Part shown: positions 9,579 through 18,774 of the stretch, piece after piece | How positions within the stretch are numbered: the first letter of the stretch is position 1 | Layout: each line of letters opens with the position of its first letter | Assembly (NCBI RefSeq): GCF_025833875.1 | Contig: NZ_JAOYOD010000001.1 | Coordinates: 1,798,001 to 1,862,000 of the forward strand | Source: Reichenbachiella ulvae | GTDB taxonomy: Bacteria > Bacteroidota > Bacteroidia > Cytophagales > Cyclobacteriaceae | DNA: 64,000 nucleotides | Direction: 5' to 3' | The notes under the pieces: generated by a model | Databases searched by the model: none | Seen by the model: the letters and a program-made list of their open reading frames with translations, nothing else | Told to the model about the DNA's origin: nothing | Position numbers and translations under genes: made by a program

Positions 9579-10803
9579 ATTTGACCACATGTCCAGTTGA
9601 CCCCATCTGCCCGGGCTTCAGTTCATAGACCTTCTCAGGACGCAATCCTTCTTCGTCCTGATGGGACACATAGAGGATAGCCGTCTCACTCTCCCTGGCG
9701 ATTTTGTTGACCAGATCGGACATGAGTTGAGCATTGTGATCGTCCAGATCTGAGGCAGGCTCGTCCAGAATCAATAGTGGCGGATGCTTCACCATAGCAC
9801 GCGCAATCAGTACCAATCGTCTATGGCCGATGGGCAAATCTATGAATGGCTTATCCTTCTGACCTGAGAGTCCGATCAAGTCCAGCCAGGCTTCTGTCCT
9901 TTTCCTCATCAGTTCGCTGGGCTTTTGGTAGAGTCCTACCGAATCGAAGTATCCAGAGATGATCATATACTCCACGCTCTGGTTGCGCCAGAAGTCGTAG
10001 GTCATATTTGAGGTATAGTAGCCTATGTTCTTTTTGATATCCCAGACCGATTCTCCACTCCCTTTTTTGAAACCAAACAGTGTAATGTCCTGCCCATATG
10101 CTTTGTGATTATCTCCTGTGATCATACTCAGCAAGGTAGTCTTACCGGCTCCATTTGGGCCTTTGAGCTGCCAAAACTCCCCTTTTCGTATCGTCCAGCT
10201 GATGTCTTTCAATATGGCCCGTTCTAAATAGGAAACCGAAACCTGATTCATTCGAATCAATTCCTCCCCCTTCACTTCTATCGTTTCGATCGCCTCAGGA
10301 ATACTCCCCTGTAGCAAGCTTCGTCCTGCTGCAGAATGGCTGGATTCAAATGGCTTCAACACGCCCTCTTGATAAACCAAATGTTCTGAAACAAAGGGTA
10401 AAAAATCCCTTTCCCTACTCACGATATTGATGACCTGACAAGACTGGGCTACCTCCTCGATTCGTTGAATCAACATTTCTCTCCCCTCTACATCCAGACT
10501 ATCCAGTGGATTGTCCAGGATCAGCACCTGAGTTTCTTGAGCCAGGAAATAGTCTAGCAAGGCTCGTTTGCGCTCCCCACTAGACATGGACTTGAGTGCC
10601 TGTCCCCTTTCGTTGAGCACTTCAAACTTGTCATGAATTTCCTCTTCACGAATAAATTTGGCCAAAGTGATCACCGAGTAAAGCTTGATTTGATCTTTTG
10701 GAATTCCTTGAAGAAGAACTTTCCCCTGAGTCAAATCGGTGATCAAATTTTCCTTTCCAGCCCCATTAGGCACTTTTATGTTCCAGTGTTTGGTCTCGAT
10801 CAT
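9577..10803 (-). CDS. ModF-like protein with two ABC ATPase domains
   Basis: 408 residues with two nucleotide-binding domains and no membrane segment, resembling ModF/PhrA-type proteins. The second domain is complete in its Walker motifs: GPNGAGKTT (Walker A, near residue 215) and LLILDEPASDLD (Walker B). Its signature is changed to LPIGHRR. The first domain is shortened at its N-terminus: its P-loop reads VPNGAGKEN and its Walker B LILDNPLDSLD (Asn for the catalytic Glu), but it has a good signature, MSSGERKR. One composite site is therefore consensus and the other degenerate. The partner and the substrate are unknown. It is divergent from the FtsX-type permease at 10942. Confidence 0.85.
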   Translation of the reverse strand: MIETKHWNIKVPNGAGKENLITDLTQGKVLLQGIPKDQIKLYSVITLAKFIREEEIHDKFEVLNERGQALKSMSSGERKRALLDYFLAQETQVLILDNPLDSLDVEGREMLIQRIEEVAQSCQVINIVSRERDFLPFVSEHLVYQEGVLKPFESSHSAAGRSLLQGSIPEAIETIEVKGEELIRMNQVSVSYLERAILKDISWTIRKGEFWQLKGPNGAGKTTLLSMITGDNHKAYGQDITLFGFKKGSGESVWDIKKNIGYYTSNMTYDFWRNQSVEYMIISGYFDSVGLYQKPSELMRKRTEAWLDLIGLSGQKDKPFIDLPIGHRRLVLIARAMVKHPPLLILDEPASDLDDHNAQLMSDLVNKIARESETAILYVSHQDEEGLRPEKVYELKPGQMGSTGHVVK

Positions 10804-10941
10804 TGTGCCACTAAGTTATAAGCCCGAATTAAATTTTTAGACTGATTTGTAAGAAAGACAGTAAAAAATGCGTCCAATGAAGCAAACTCATTGTCCAACT
10901 AGTAAGCAGGACAATAAAAGGATCAATCAAAACTCAAAAAC

Positions 10942-13365
10942 ATGCTTAAGAACTATTACATCACAGCGATTCGAAATCTTCGAAAGCACAAAAGCTACTT
11001 CCTACTCAACCTCAGTGGCTTGGCGATAGGGATCGCCAGTTTTGTATTCATAGCGCTTTTCATCCTCAACGAATTGAGCTATGACAAAATGCACAGCAAC
11101 CACGAGAATATGTACCGGGTACATGTCCTCGGACAAATTCAGGGCAAGGAAATGGACATGGCCAACACGGCTTCTCCCATGTCTCAGGCCTTGCTTAACG
11201 ACTATCCAGAAGTCAAGAAGGTCACCCGAGTGAAAGAAAGTGGTGCCTGGTTCATTGGCTATGACAACAAGAAATTCAACGAAGACGGGGTGCTTTTTGC
11301 TGATTCCACCTTCTTCGATGTATTCGACTTCCCCATAGTATCAGGAGATCCAAAAACTGCCTTGATCGAACCAAGATCAATGGTTCTGACAGAGTCCTTT
11401 GCCAAAAAGTATTTTGGAGACGAAGACCCTATGGGCAAACAAATCACCGTAGAGCAAGACACCATACACTACAAAATCACCGCTGTGATCAAAGACATAC
11501 CGGACAACTCGCACCTGAAGTTCGACATGCTGGGATCGATGAGCAGCTACAAGCACTGGAACAACGACCAATGGGTCAGTCACAATTTCTATACCTACAT
11601 CATTCTTCACCAAGATGCAGATGTGACAGCCTTCGAAAACAAAATGCAGGAAATGGTCACCAAATATGTGGGTCCTCAGATCGAGAAGTTCATTGGAGCC
11701 ACCCTTGAAGAATGGGAATCTGCAGGTAACTCCTTCGGTTATTACCTAATGCCTTTGACGGACATCCACTTGTTTTCTGATACGGAAGATGAAATGGAAG
11801 GCAACAGCGACATTTCGTATATCTACATCTACAGCATCATTGCCCTCATATTGTTGTTCATAGCAGTGATCAATTTCGTCAATCTCGCTACTGCCCAGTC
11901 TTCCTCCAGAGCCAAGGAAGTGGGGATCAGAAAAGTAGCCGGTTCGACCCGCCAAAGCCTGATCTATCAGTTCATTTTCGAATCCATCATCATTTCGATC
12001 ATGGCGACAGCATTGGCTTATGTACTGGTGGTCTTCACCACGCCCTACTTCAACCAACTAATCGGCAAAACACTGGCCATTGATCTGACTACTAGCCCGC
12101 TGGCCTGGGGAGCCATGTTTGTATTGGCCATTATGATAGGGATATTGGCAGGTTTTTATCCGGCCTTCGTGCTGGCTGCCTTCAAACCTGCACAGGTGCT
12201 AGGCGGGACCTATCGAAAGGGCGCCAAATCGGGATGGTTGAGAAACCTACTCGTGGTGATTCAATTCACCGCCTCGATCATCATCATCATAGGTACGGTA
12301 GTGGTGTATAAGCAAACCGACTTTATGATGACCAAAAACCTGGGCTTTGACAAGGAGCAAGTGCTGGTCGTAAGAAGACCAGATGTGCTACGAGACAATC
12401 TGGAGACCTTCAAAAACCAATTGCTGACCAATCCTAAAATCAAATCGGTAGCCAATGCCACTTCCATTCCGGGCAAGTCAAGGTATAACAACAATGCCTT
12501 CATCAGCGAAGACCAACCAGATGCGCCATATACTTTGTATCAAAACAATGTGAGCTTTGGCTATGCCGAAATGATGGGACTAGAGCTGAAGGAAGGAAGG
12601 TATTTCTCCAGAGAGTACCCATCGGACTCTAATGCGGTCCTCATCAACGAAAGTGCGGTCAAACTACTGGAATTTGACAAGCCGATAGGCAAGAGGTTCA
12701 TCAACCGACACAGGGATGGCAGCACCGATTACCTGACGGTCATCGGAGTCCTAAAAGACTATCACTTCGAATCGCTGCATCGACCGATCCAGCCAAGCGT
12801 CCAGACCATCATGCATGGCAACTGGGAAGGCTATGCTTGTATTCGTCTGGCCGATACGCAAGACCTAAGAGAGACCATTGACTTCATAGAGGCTACCTGG
12901 TACGACCACAGCTACAACAAGCCGTTCCAGTACTTCTTCTTCAACGAAGACTATGAAAATCTCTACAAATCAGAATCCACCACCGGGAAAGTCTTTTTGG
13001 TATTTGCCTGTCTGTCGATCTTCATTGCCTGCCTCGGGCTGATCGGATTGATAACCTACACACTATCAATTCGCAAGAAAGAAATTGGCATCCGAAAAGT
13101 ACTGGGAGCCAGTACGCAATCCCTGGTTCGTCTACTGTCCAATGAAATCATCAAGTTGATCGGTATAGCGACGGTCATAGCCTGGCCTCTCGCCTACTTT
13201 GCGACAGATTACTGGCTGCAAAATTTTGCCAGCAGACTCAGCGTCAGCTACTGGACTTACATCCTGGCTACCCTGATTGTATTTGTCATTGGCAGTCTGG
13301 CCATCAGCATACAGACGATCAGAGCCTCCAGATCCAACCCAGCGGACTCTCTGAGACAAGAGTAA
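10942..13365 (+). CDS. ABC transporter permease, FtsX/MacB family (two-module)
   Basis: 807 residues. The arrangement is a membrane segment (20-42), a large MacB-type periplasmic domain (45-260), three membrane helices (about 285-410, FtsX domain), another helix (about 435), a second periplasmic domain (460-670) and three more helices with a second FtsX domain (680-800). Signatures are RNLRKHKSYFLLNLSGLAIG, SRAKEVGIRKVAGSTR and IRKKEIGIRKVLGAS. Such Bacteroidota permeases are thought to be mechanotransmission exporters that need a separate ATPase. No MacB-type ATPase is next to it. It is monocistronic. Confidence 0.9.
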   Translation: MLKNYYITAIRNLRKHKSYFLLNLSGLAIGIASFVFIALFILNELSYDKMHSNHENMYRVHVLGQIQGKEMDMANTASPMSQALLNDYPEVKKVTRVKESGAWFIGYDNKKFNEDGVLFADSTFFDVFDFPIVSGDPKTALIEPRSMVLTESFAKKYFGDEDPMGKQITVEQDTIHYKITAVIKDIPDNSHLKFDMLGSMSSYKHWNNDQWVSHNFYTYIILHQDADVTAFENKMQEMVTKYVGPQIEKFIGATLEEWESAGNSFGYYLMPLTDIHLFSDTEDEMEGNSDISYIYIYSIIALILLFIAVINFVNLATAQSSSRAKEVGIRKVAGSTRQSLIYQFIFESIIISIMATALAYVLVVFTTPYFNQLIGKTLAIDLTTSPLAWGAMFVLAIMIGILAGFYPAFVLAAFKPAQVLGGTYRKGAKSGWLRNLLVVIQFTASIIIIIGTVVVYKQTDFMMTKNLGFDKEQVLVVRRPDVLRDNLETFKNQLLTNPKIKSVANATSIPGKSRYNNNAFISEDQPDAPYTLYQNNVSFGYAEMMGLELKEGRYFSREYPSDSNAVLINESAVKLLEFDKPIGKRFINRHRDGSTDYLTVIGVLKDYHFESLHRPIQPSVQTIMHGNWEGYACIRLADTQDLRETIDFIEATWYDHSYNKPFQYFFFNEDYENLYKSESTTGKVFLVFACLSIFIACLGLIGLITYTLSIRKKEIGIRKVLGASTQSLVRLLSNEIIKLIGIATVIAWPLAYFATDYWLQNFASRLSVSYWTYILATLIVFVIGSLAISIQTIRASRSNPADSLRQE

Positions 13366-13379
13366 CTAGCTAGCCATCC

Positions 13380-13413
13380 AAAAAAGCCCCAAATCGTACA
13401 ATTTGAGGCTTTT
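13380..13413 (+). terminator. Terminator after the FtsX-type permease
   Basis: AAAAGCCCCAAAT pairs with ATTTGAGGCTTTT (one mismatch) around a 6-nt loop. It can work in both directions between the convergent genes. Confidence 0.7.
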
Positions 13414-13485
13414 GAAGGAATAGTTTTACCTATGTTTTTTCTTTGGAGGGGAATAGAATCTAAATCCAATGCTAATCGGGTAGGG

Positions 13486-14400
13486 TTATCCTCTCAACTC
13501 ACTCGGCCCTTTGAATATTCGTTCGAATAATTTCTCATCTTCAAACCAGCCAGTCTCGTTTTCAGATGAATGTATAATCCACTTTTCGTCCCTCCAATAG
13601 GCATCGATGGTGATGATCGATCCATCATTGTTTTCCAATTTCAAGACAGCCTCTGGTGTACCACTTACTTCCTCGTTATAAAATTTGCTGCTGCTGACGT
13701 TTCTGAAAGACTGTAGATATTTGGATACTGCGGCAGAATCTGCCTCCTGCCCCTCGATCAACCATCGACCATCTGCCTGAGTCAGTACAAAAGAACTATC
13801 GGCTGGATAGCTTACACTCACTTGCGCCAATGAATCTTTGTTCACCTTAGCCAGTGATTTGTCTCTATAAGCACTCGCATCGCTGGGAACTGAAAAGGCC
13901 ATAAAATCCTTGACATTGTACACCTCAGTATCCTCAGCCAGGCGAACAAAAGTGCTATACGAACGCTGCCCTTCCATGGCAAAACGTCCTAAAATGATAT
14001 CTAGAGCTACTTCATCTCCCTGATACACTTTGACACGAGTACCTGCCGAATCGACCTGATAGTCTTTCCACTTTTCCTCTTTTTTACTCGCCAGTCGGCT
14101 TGGCTTGATGGTATTCAATGCATTGATGGCATTTTCCACGGAAGAGGCCACAGCTGGTACAGTTTTACCATCTGGGAGCGAAACACTCCAATCCTCCCCC
14201 TCTTTCTTGACCGAAACTGAACTGTTAGGAGCTTCTACCTCCAATCCAGTCACCGCCTCCACGTTTAGCTCGACCAGCTCCGATCGCATAGAATCGCTTC
14301 GGCTCTTGTCACCAGTATACTCTACCAAAAAGTAGACCCCAACCAGTGCCACCAATATTCCTATAAGTGTGATATTATTAATCTTCATGCTCTCAATCAA
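13486..14400 (-). CDS. DUF4340 domain protein of the Gld-type ABC cluster
   Basis: 304 residues. One N-terminal membrane anchor (ITLIGILVALVGVYFLVEYT) is followed by a periplasmic DUF4340 region with repeated beta-rich units. DUF4340 proteins are commonly encoded directly after GldG-like proteins, as here, where the genes overlap by 4 nt (ATGA type). It probably works with the GldF/GldG complex. The molecular role is unknown. Confidence 0.82.
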   Translation of the reverse strand: MIESMKINNITLIGILVALVGVYFLVEYTGDKSRSDSMRSELVELNVEAVTGLEVEAPNSSVSVKKEGEDWSVSLPDGKTVPAVASSVENAINALNTIKPSRLASKKEEKWKDYQVDSAGTRVKVYQGDEVALDIILGRFAMEGQRSYSTFVRLAEDTEVYNVKDFMAFSVPSDASAYRDKSLAKVNKDSLAQVSVSYPADSSFVLTQADGRWLIEGQEADSAAVSKYLQSFRNVSSSKFYNEEVSGTPEAVLKLENNDGSIITIDAYWRDEKWIIHSSENETGWFEDEKLFERIFKGPSELRG

Positions 14401-15914
14401 TTATAGTTTCCTTGCATCCACTTTTGTTTCTTTCTTGCATATCGTTGTTTACGAACGAAAGCATAGATCAGCACCAGCAAAATCGGTACAACCACATTCG
14501 CATATTTGAGGGTCTCGCGTTCCCCATCTTCCAGCTTTTCCAGCGGTCTGGAGGTGACACCTTTTGTCCTCAAATCGATCAAACCAGTATCATCTGACAA
14601 CCAATCGATAGCATTGGATACAAAATTGACATTATCAGGACTGATCTGCTGTGGTGGATTGCCGTTGATGGCAAACTGACCATTTGATACCACTATCAGT
14701 TTGGCATTTTGATTCCCCGCGAGAGGCCCCTCGACTGCCATAGCCAAAGTTTGAGGTCCATCACGAAAATCATTTTCATTCCATTTCTTATCAATGTTGA
14801 CCATAGTGGGAGTCTGTGCCAATCCGGACATATCAGAGGTCATGATCAAAGGCTGAAAAGTAGTCGCAGAGTCTGTGCCTGTATAGTTCAAAGCACTGAC
14901 AAATGGCAACATCATACCCTCCAGTCCCTGGGTTGTCGGATGTTCTGGAAAATCCGATAGCATAGGAAAGTAAGGAAACTTAATCTGCGATCGAATATTG
15001 AATACTCCATTGTTCTGCTGAACGGTAACCGACCCAGAATTGGCATCAACTACAAACCGGTCTCCCATATTCACTTTTTTAGTTGCCAACCAGTCCTCCA
15101 ATCCAATATTGGGACCTTTGCTCAAATAACCATTTTGTAGATCCCCCTTCAGATTACTATAAGCGACAAAAACATTACCTCCCTGCGCCATGAAGGCATC
15201 GATCTTCGCAAAGTCCATATCAGAAATGGTATCCGATGGATTAATGATAGCCAGAGAACGCAAATAAGTTGGCACTTCTGTCTGGGTAGACAGGTCTATG
15301 GTTTCCACCTCGTAAAGGATCGAAAGCTGCTGTTGCAACTGAGCAATCTCCTGAAGACTAGGCTCTCCATGCCCTTGTAGCAATCCCACTTTAGGTTTGT
15401 CTGTGACAGATAGCTTCTTAATAGAAGTAGTCAATCCGTATTCCATATTTACGCCTGGTTGAACGACGGAGATCACTTCCTTTTGATCCCCCATCATCAG
15501 GACTGCACCCATATATGCTTTCAGTTGCTGGACTTGATCTTTCTCCGTTACATTGATGATCACTGGTTGAATCCCGCTTTGTTGCGCTTCTTGCTCCAAC
15601 TCCTCATCCTCATTGGGACTGATGAACTCATACACTACATTTCCTCCAGATCTGTTTTCGTACTCTACCAGCAGGTCCTCAAAATCCTGTCGGTTGCTCA
15701 GTAACTGAGCCGGTAGATCTTCAGAAAAATAAGCCTTCACTGTGACCACATCGTCCAGATCATTGAGAATATCCTTAGAGGCTTTACTCAGCGTATATCG
15801 CTGATCCTCGGTAAAATCCAATCTGAAATACAGCTTGGACGCGATCATGTTCACCACAAAAAGAATCAAGGCAAACACAACCAATCGAATGATAACATTA
15901 CTCTTCTTTTGCAT
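14397..15914 (-). CDS. gldG: GldG-like ABC transporter auxiliary protein
   Basis: 505 residues. A membrane helix near the N-terminus (VVFALILFVVNMIASKLYF) precedes the start of the GldG domain (RLDFTEDQRYTLSKAS), a large periplasmic IFT52/GldG-type domain (about 40-460), and a C-terminal membrane helix (YANVVVPILLVLIYAF) with a basic tail. In Flavobacterium, GldG forms an ABC complex with GldA and GldF that is needed for gliding and supports type IX secretion. The order A-F-G-DUF4340 on one strand supports this reading, but GldFG-like transporters also occur in non-gliding bacteria. Spacing to gldF is 24 nt. Confidence 0.85.
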   Translation of the reverse strand: MQKKSNVIIRLVVFALILFVVNMIASKLYFRLDFTEDQRYTLSKASKDILNDLDDVVTVKAYFSEDLPAQLLSNRQDFEDLLVEYENRSGGNVVYEFISPNEDEELEQEAQQSGIQPVIINVTEKDQVQQLKAYMGAVLMMGDQKEVISVVQPGVNMEYGLTTSIKKLSVTDKPKVGLLQGHGEPSLQEIAQLQQQLSILYEVETIDLSTQTEVPTYLRSLAIINPSDTISDMDFAKIDAFMAQGGNVFVAYSNLKGDLQNGYLSKGPNIGLEDWLATKKVNMGDRFVVDANSGSVTVQQNNGVFNIRSQIKFPYFPMLSDFPEHPTTQGLEGMMLPFVSALNYTGTDSATTFQPLIMTSDMSGLAQTPTMVNIDKKWNENDFRDGPQTLAMAVEGPLAGNQNAKLIVVSNGQFAINGNPPQQISPDNVNFVSNAIDWLSDDTGLIDLRTKGVTSRPLEKLEDGERETLKYANVVVPILLVLIYAFVRKQRYARKKQKWMQGNYN

Positions 15915-15938
15915 GTCTATTGTTCTTTTTATGATGAA

Positions 15939-16664
15939 TTAAGAATACCAGTTTCGTTTGCTCAACATGGCCTGAGAGACTGTCAATCCACCTAGTATCA
16001 CCGAAGCGAAATAGACGAGATCGCGTGAGTCTATCACACCCCTGGACAGAGAATCAAAATGCGTGCGCATGCTCAGGTAGTTGAATACACTGCCCAGTCC
16101 CCCACGGAACTGAAAGCCTAACATATCGAATAGCAACTGAAAGAAAATACCAATCAAAAGTGCGATCAAGAAGGCCACAATCTGATTGTTGGTGATCGAG
16201 CTGGCAAAGATGCCGATGCTGATATATCCAGCGGACAGAAACACAAGCCCTAAATATCCACCGATAATGGCTCCATGGTCTACTGAGCCCAGTCGACTCA
16301 CCGTCACATAATAAGGCAAAGTCGCCACCAGGGCAATCATCACCAAAAGCAGACAGGCCAGGAATTTACCCGTCACGATCTGCCAATCCGTGACTGCCTT
16401 GGTACTTAATAGTTCTATGGTGCCGGATTTGGTTTCTTCTGCCAGCATCTTCATGGTAAGTGCGGGTATGAAGAAGAAAAGCGTCCAGAATCCGATCTGA
16501 AAAAACACTTGCAAGCTGGCCTGTCCGATTACAAACACGTTGTTGCCAAACAGCCAGGTAAAGAATCCACTGAGTCCTAGAAAGATTACGATCAGCACAT
16601 AGGCGATCAATGAATCAAAAAAGGACGACAGCTCTCGTCGGGTTATGATCCAAATTTTGTTCAT
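15939..16664 (-). CDS. gldF: GldF-like ABC-2 permease
   Basis: 241 residues with about six membrane helices and the ABC-2 family motif MKMLAEETKSGTIELLSTKA in the first cytosolic loop. It is predicted to be the membrane channel partner of the ATPase encoded 11 nt upstream and of GldG downstream. Length and topology match GldF. Confidence 0.87.
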   Translation of the reverse strand: MNKIWIITRRELSSFFDSLIAYVLIVIFLGLSGFFTWLFGNNVFVIGQASLQVFFQIGFWTLFFFIPALTMKMLAEETKSGTIELLSTKAVTDWQIVTGKFLACLLLVMIALVATLPYYVTVSRLGSVDHGAIIGGYLGLVFLSAGYISIGIFASSITNNQIVAFLIALLIGIFFQLLFDMLGFQFRGGLGSVFNYLSMRTHFDSLSRGVIDSRDLVYFASVILGGLTVSQAMLSKRNWYS

Positions 16665-16675
16665 GAATCTATATT

Positions 16676-17599
16676 TTAATTCGTTAAGTCTCTAAATACA
16701 TCTTCAAGACGAGTCTCAGTGCCCGTCATTTCCATCAGATACCACTTCTTCTCTACACAAAGATCAAAAATGGCCTTACGAGAAGCCTTTTCCGGCTTGC
16801 TCTGCACCTGATAAAATCCTTCTTTTCCATCCACCGCAGCTACTTTTTCGACTGAAGCAAGATCACGAAGTGCAGCTTCTACCTCCTTCGCCTCTGCCTC
16901 AATAGATACAGTCAGTAGTTCTTGTCCTTGCGCTTGCTTTCTCAAGTTTTCGGACGAACCATCTGCTACGATATTTCCACGGTTGATGATCAGGATGCGG
17001 TCACAGGTAGCCTCCACTTCCGATAGAATGTGAGAACTCAGGATGACCGTTTTCTCCTTCCCAAGCTTTTTAATGAGCTTTCTGATCTCAATGATCTGGT
17101 TAGGATCCAGACCAGTGGTCGGTTCATCCAGAATCAACACTTCTGGATCGTGGATCATTGCCTGAGCGATCCCTACTCTTTGGCGGTAACCTTTGGACAG
17201 TTCGTTGATCTTTTTGTGCTTCTCCAGATCGAGTCCGCACATCTCGATCATCTCTCCTATCCGTGTGGGTATTTTGCTGGGCTCCACACCTTGAATTTCC
17301 GCTGCGAACCGCAGGTATTCTACGATCGGCATGTCTGTATAGAGAGGGTTGTTTTCAGGGAGGTAACCGATTTTCTTTTTCACCTCCTCCGGTTGCTCCA
17401 GTACAGAGACACCATCCAATCGGACGTCCCCTGCAGATGGTGCCATGTAGCAAGTAATCATTTTCATCGTGGTACTTTTCCCTGCTCCATTCGGACCAAG
17501 AAAACCTACGACCTCCCCTGTTTTAACTTCAAAGGAGATGTCATTTACTGCCTTCTGCACACCGTACTGTTTTGTCAGATTTTCTACTACGATGGACAT
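16676..17599 (-). CDS. gldA: GldA-like ABC transporter ATPase
   Basis: 307 residues from the ATG at 17599, which opens MSIVVENLTKQYGVQ. An in-frame ATG at 17644 would add 15 residues not expected in the family. It has Walker A GPNGAGKSTT (near residue 38), signature LSKGYRQR, Walker B VLILDEPTTGLDPNQ and the switch His (ILSSHILSEVE). A C-terminal domain of about 80 residues ends in TETRLEDVFRDL. It powers the GldF/GldG transporter. It is the first gene of the cluster, with a leader of roughly 220 nt. Confidence 0.88.
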   Translation of the reverse strand: MSIVVENLTKQYGVQKAVNDISFEVKTGEVVGFLGPNGAGKSTTMKMITCYMAPSAGDVRLDGVSVLEQPEEVKKKIGYLPENNPLYTDMPIVEYLRFAAEIQGVEPSKIPTRIGEMIEMCGLDLEKHKKINELSKGYRQRVGIAQAMIHDPEVLILDEPTTGLDPNQIIEIRKLIKKLGKEKTVILSSHILSEVEATCDRILIINRGNIVADGSSENLRKQAQGQELLTVSIEAEAKEVEAALRDLASVEKVAAVDGKEGFYQVQSKPEKASRKAIFDLCVEKKWYLMEMTGTETRLEDVFRDLTN

Positions 17600-18033
17600 A
17601 GTTCTATTGTCTATTTTAAAGTAAAACTGATGTTCAAACCGCATTTACAAATGCTGGAGTTAATAAGAAATAGACTATTAAGTTAATAGGCCTATTGTGC
17701 AAGATTGTTCGATCGCATCCTACCCGATCAGGTCGTTTCGAAGCACAAAACATTACTCTCTTTTTAACTTAATTTCTAATAATTATTAACTCCTGAATGA
17801 TTCCATTCAGGTTCAATTATGTACAGCTGCAAGTATAAAAACCGACAAAAATATTTTGAAAAGGAGGAGTGTTAAAAATTGTTAAGCGACCAAAAACTGC
17901 GAATTGAGGGCTTTTTGTTAAAAAGTGGCAGGATTTTAAAGGATTTTGTCAGGATTTTAAAGTCGAACCTTTGGAGTTTTACCTCTCATACGTCAAACCC
18001 CTGAGTCAACCCAATGACTTAACCAAAACGAAA
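17600..18033. other. Non-coding region upstream of gldA
   Basis: No gene was found here. On the minus strand TATACTTGC (17837-17829) is a possible -7 element for gldA. Downstream of it in the presumed leader are a perfect 8-bp hairpin CCTGAATG/CATTCAGG (17792-17811), the odd palindrome CTATTAA-G-TTAATAG (17675-17689) and the palindrome AATAGGCCTATT (17685-17696). The left part is AT-rich. The rest shows nothing that I can name. Confidence 0.4.
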
Positions 18034-18060
18034 AAGGACAACCTCGCGGTTGTCCTTTTA
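18034..18060 (-). terminator. Terminator after the MazG-like gene
   Basis: A perfect 11-bp stem AAAGGACAACC/GGTTGTCCTTT with loop TCGC is flanked by T-runs on both strands. It is placed to end the minus-strand gene at 18104. Confidence 0.8.
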
Positions 18061-18103
18061 TTTTTTTATATCCGAGACGATTAGTCGTCCCTCTAAATAC
18101 ATC

Positions 18104-18574
18104 TTACTTGTCCAGAATACTCTTCAAGTCTGCTGGAGAATAATCGATCGATTTCAATGTCTTATCATCTTCCTTTCTATAGACCAAAAACAATCCATCT
18201 TCTTCCTTGATATAGCTATCTGTTCCTTTGTTTTCTTTATAGTGCTTCACCGTAGCTTCCGCTTCTTCCAGTGTCTTACAAGCTTTGCTCATATTCGAGC
18301 GCTGCACTTCATTGAACAGCTCTACGAATTTCTCTCCCAGACCAAACTCTAAGACTGCTCCAGAAAGCACGTATTGAATATCGCAAAGTGCATCGGCGAT
18401 CTCTGTCATATCTTTATCCTTGATCGCTTGCTCTAGTTCCTTCAACTCTTCTGAAATCAACTCCACTCTGAGCGCACATCTTTTCTCATCCGGAATCGTC
18501 GGAGAAGCCAGCACGGGGTGTTTAAAAGTCTTATGAAATTCTGCTACCTGATTTAGTGAATCAATTTTGTCCAT
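18104..18574 (-). CDS. MazG-like nucleoside triphosphate pyrophosphohydrolase
   Basis: 156 residues of the all-alpha NTP pyrophosphatase superfamily (MazG/HisE/DR2231-like). The metal-binding pattern ELISEELKELEQAI followed by EIADALCDIQYVL gives the E-x2-E-E and E-x3-D ligands of the family. It probably hydrolyses noncanonical or excess NTPs to NMP and pyrophosphate. The C-terminal 50 residues (EATVKHYKENKGTDSYIKEE) match the longer phosphoribosyl-ATP pyrophosphohydrolase-like branch. It is monocistronic with its own terminator. Confidence 0.85.
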   Translation of the reverse strand: MDKIDSLNQVAEFHKTFKHPVLASPTIPDEKRCALRVELISEELKELEQAIKDKDMTEIADALCDIQYVLSGAVLEFGLGEKFVELFNEVQRSNMSKACKTLEEAEATVKHYKENKGTDSYIKEEDGLFLVYRKEDDKTLKSIDYSPADLKSILDK

Positions 18575-18666
18575 GCGGAAATAGTTAATTGTAAAAAAGT
18601 AAATAGTTAATAGGCCCTGGCCAAAGAAACCAAAGCTCGAAATTAGATATTGAGGAGTTAAAACCC

Positions 18667-18774
18667 TTATCGATTTTCCTTTTCCTTGCGAATGGCAATC
18701 GCCAATGAAAAAACAAAGCCTCCTACGACGACTCCTAATATGACGATCATGCTGATGATGGCTTGAAGACTCAT
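18667..18774 (-). CDS. MetS-like small subunit of the NSS transporter (35 residues)
   Basis: A 35-residue protein, M-SLQAIISMIVILGVVVGG then FVFSLAIAIRKEKENR, made of one membrane helix with a basic tail. Its ATG overlaps the stop codon of the NSS transporter gene by 4 nt (ATGA), so the two are translationally coupled. In Corynebacterium a similar small membrane protein, MetS, is needed by the NSS-family methionine/alanine importer MetP. The position and layout here are the same. It is too short for usual ORF thresholds. Confidence 0.82.
   Translation of the reverse strand: MSLQAIISMIVILGVVVGGFVFSLAIAIRKEKENR

Noticed and set aside
9577..13365. The tandem ATPase as the energy partner of the neighbouring FtsX-type permease
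   Set aside because: It is of the ModF type, is divergently transcribed and lacks MacB-like features. Adjacency alone is not enough.
17679..18617. AGTTAATAGGCC occurring at about 17681 and 18605 as a dispersed repeat
   Set aside because: A 12-nt match between two places in 64 kb is expected many times by chance and the flanks differ.
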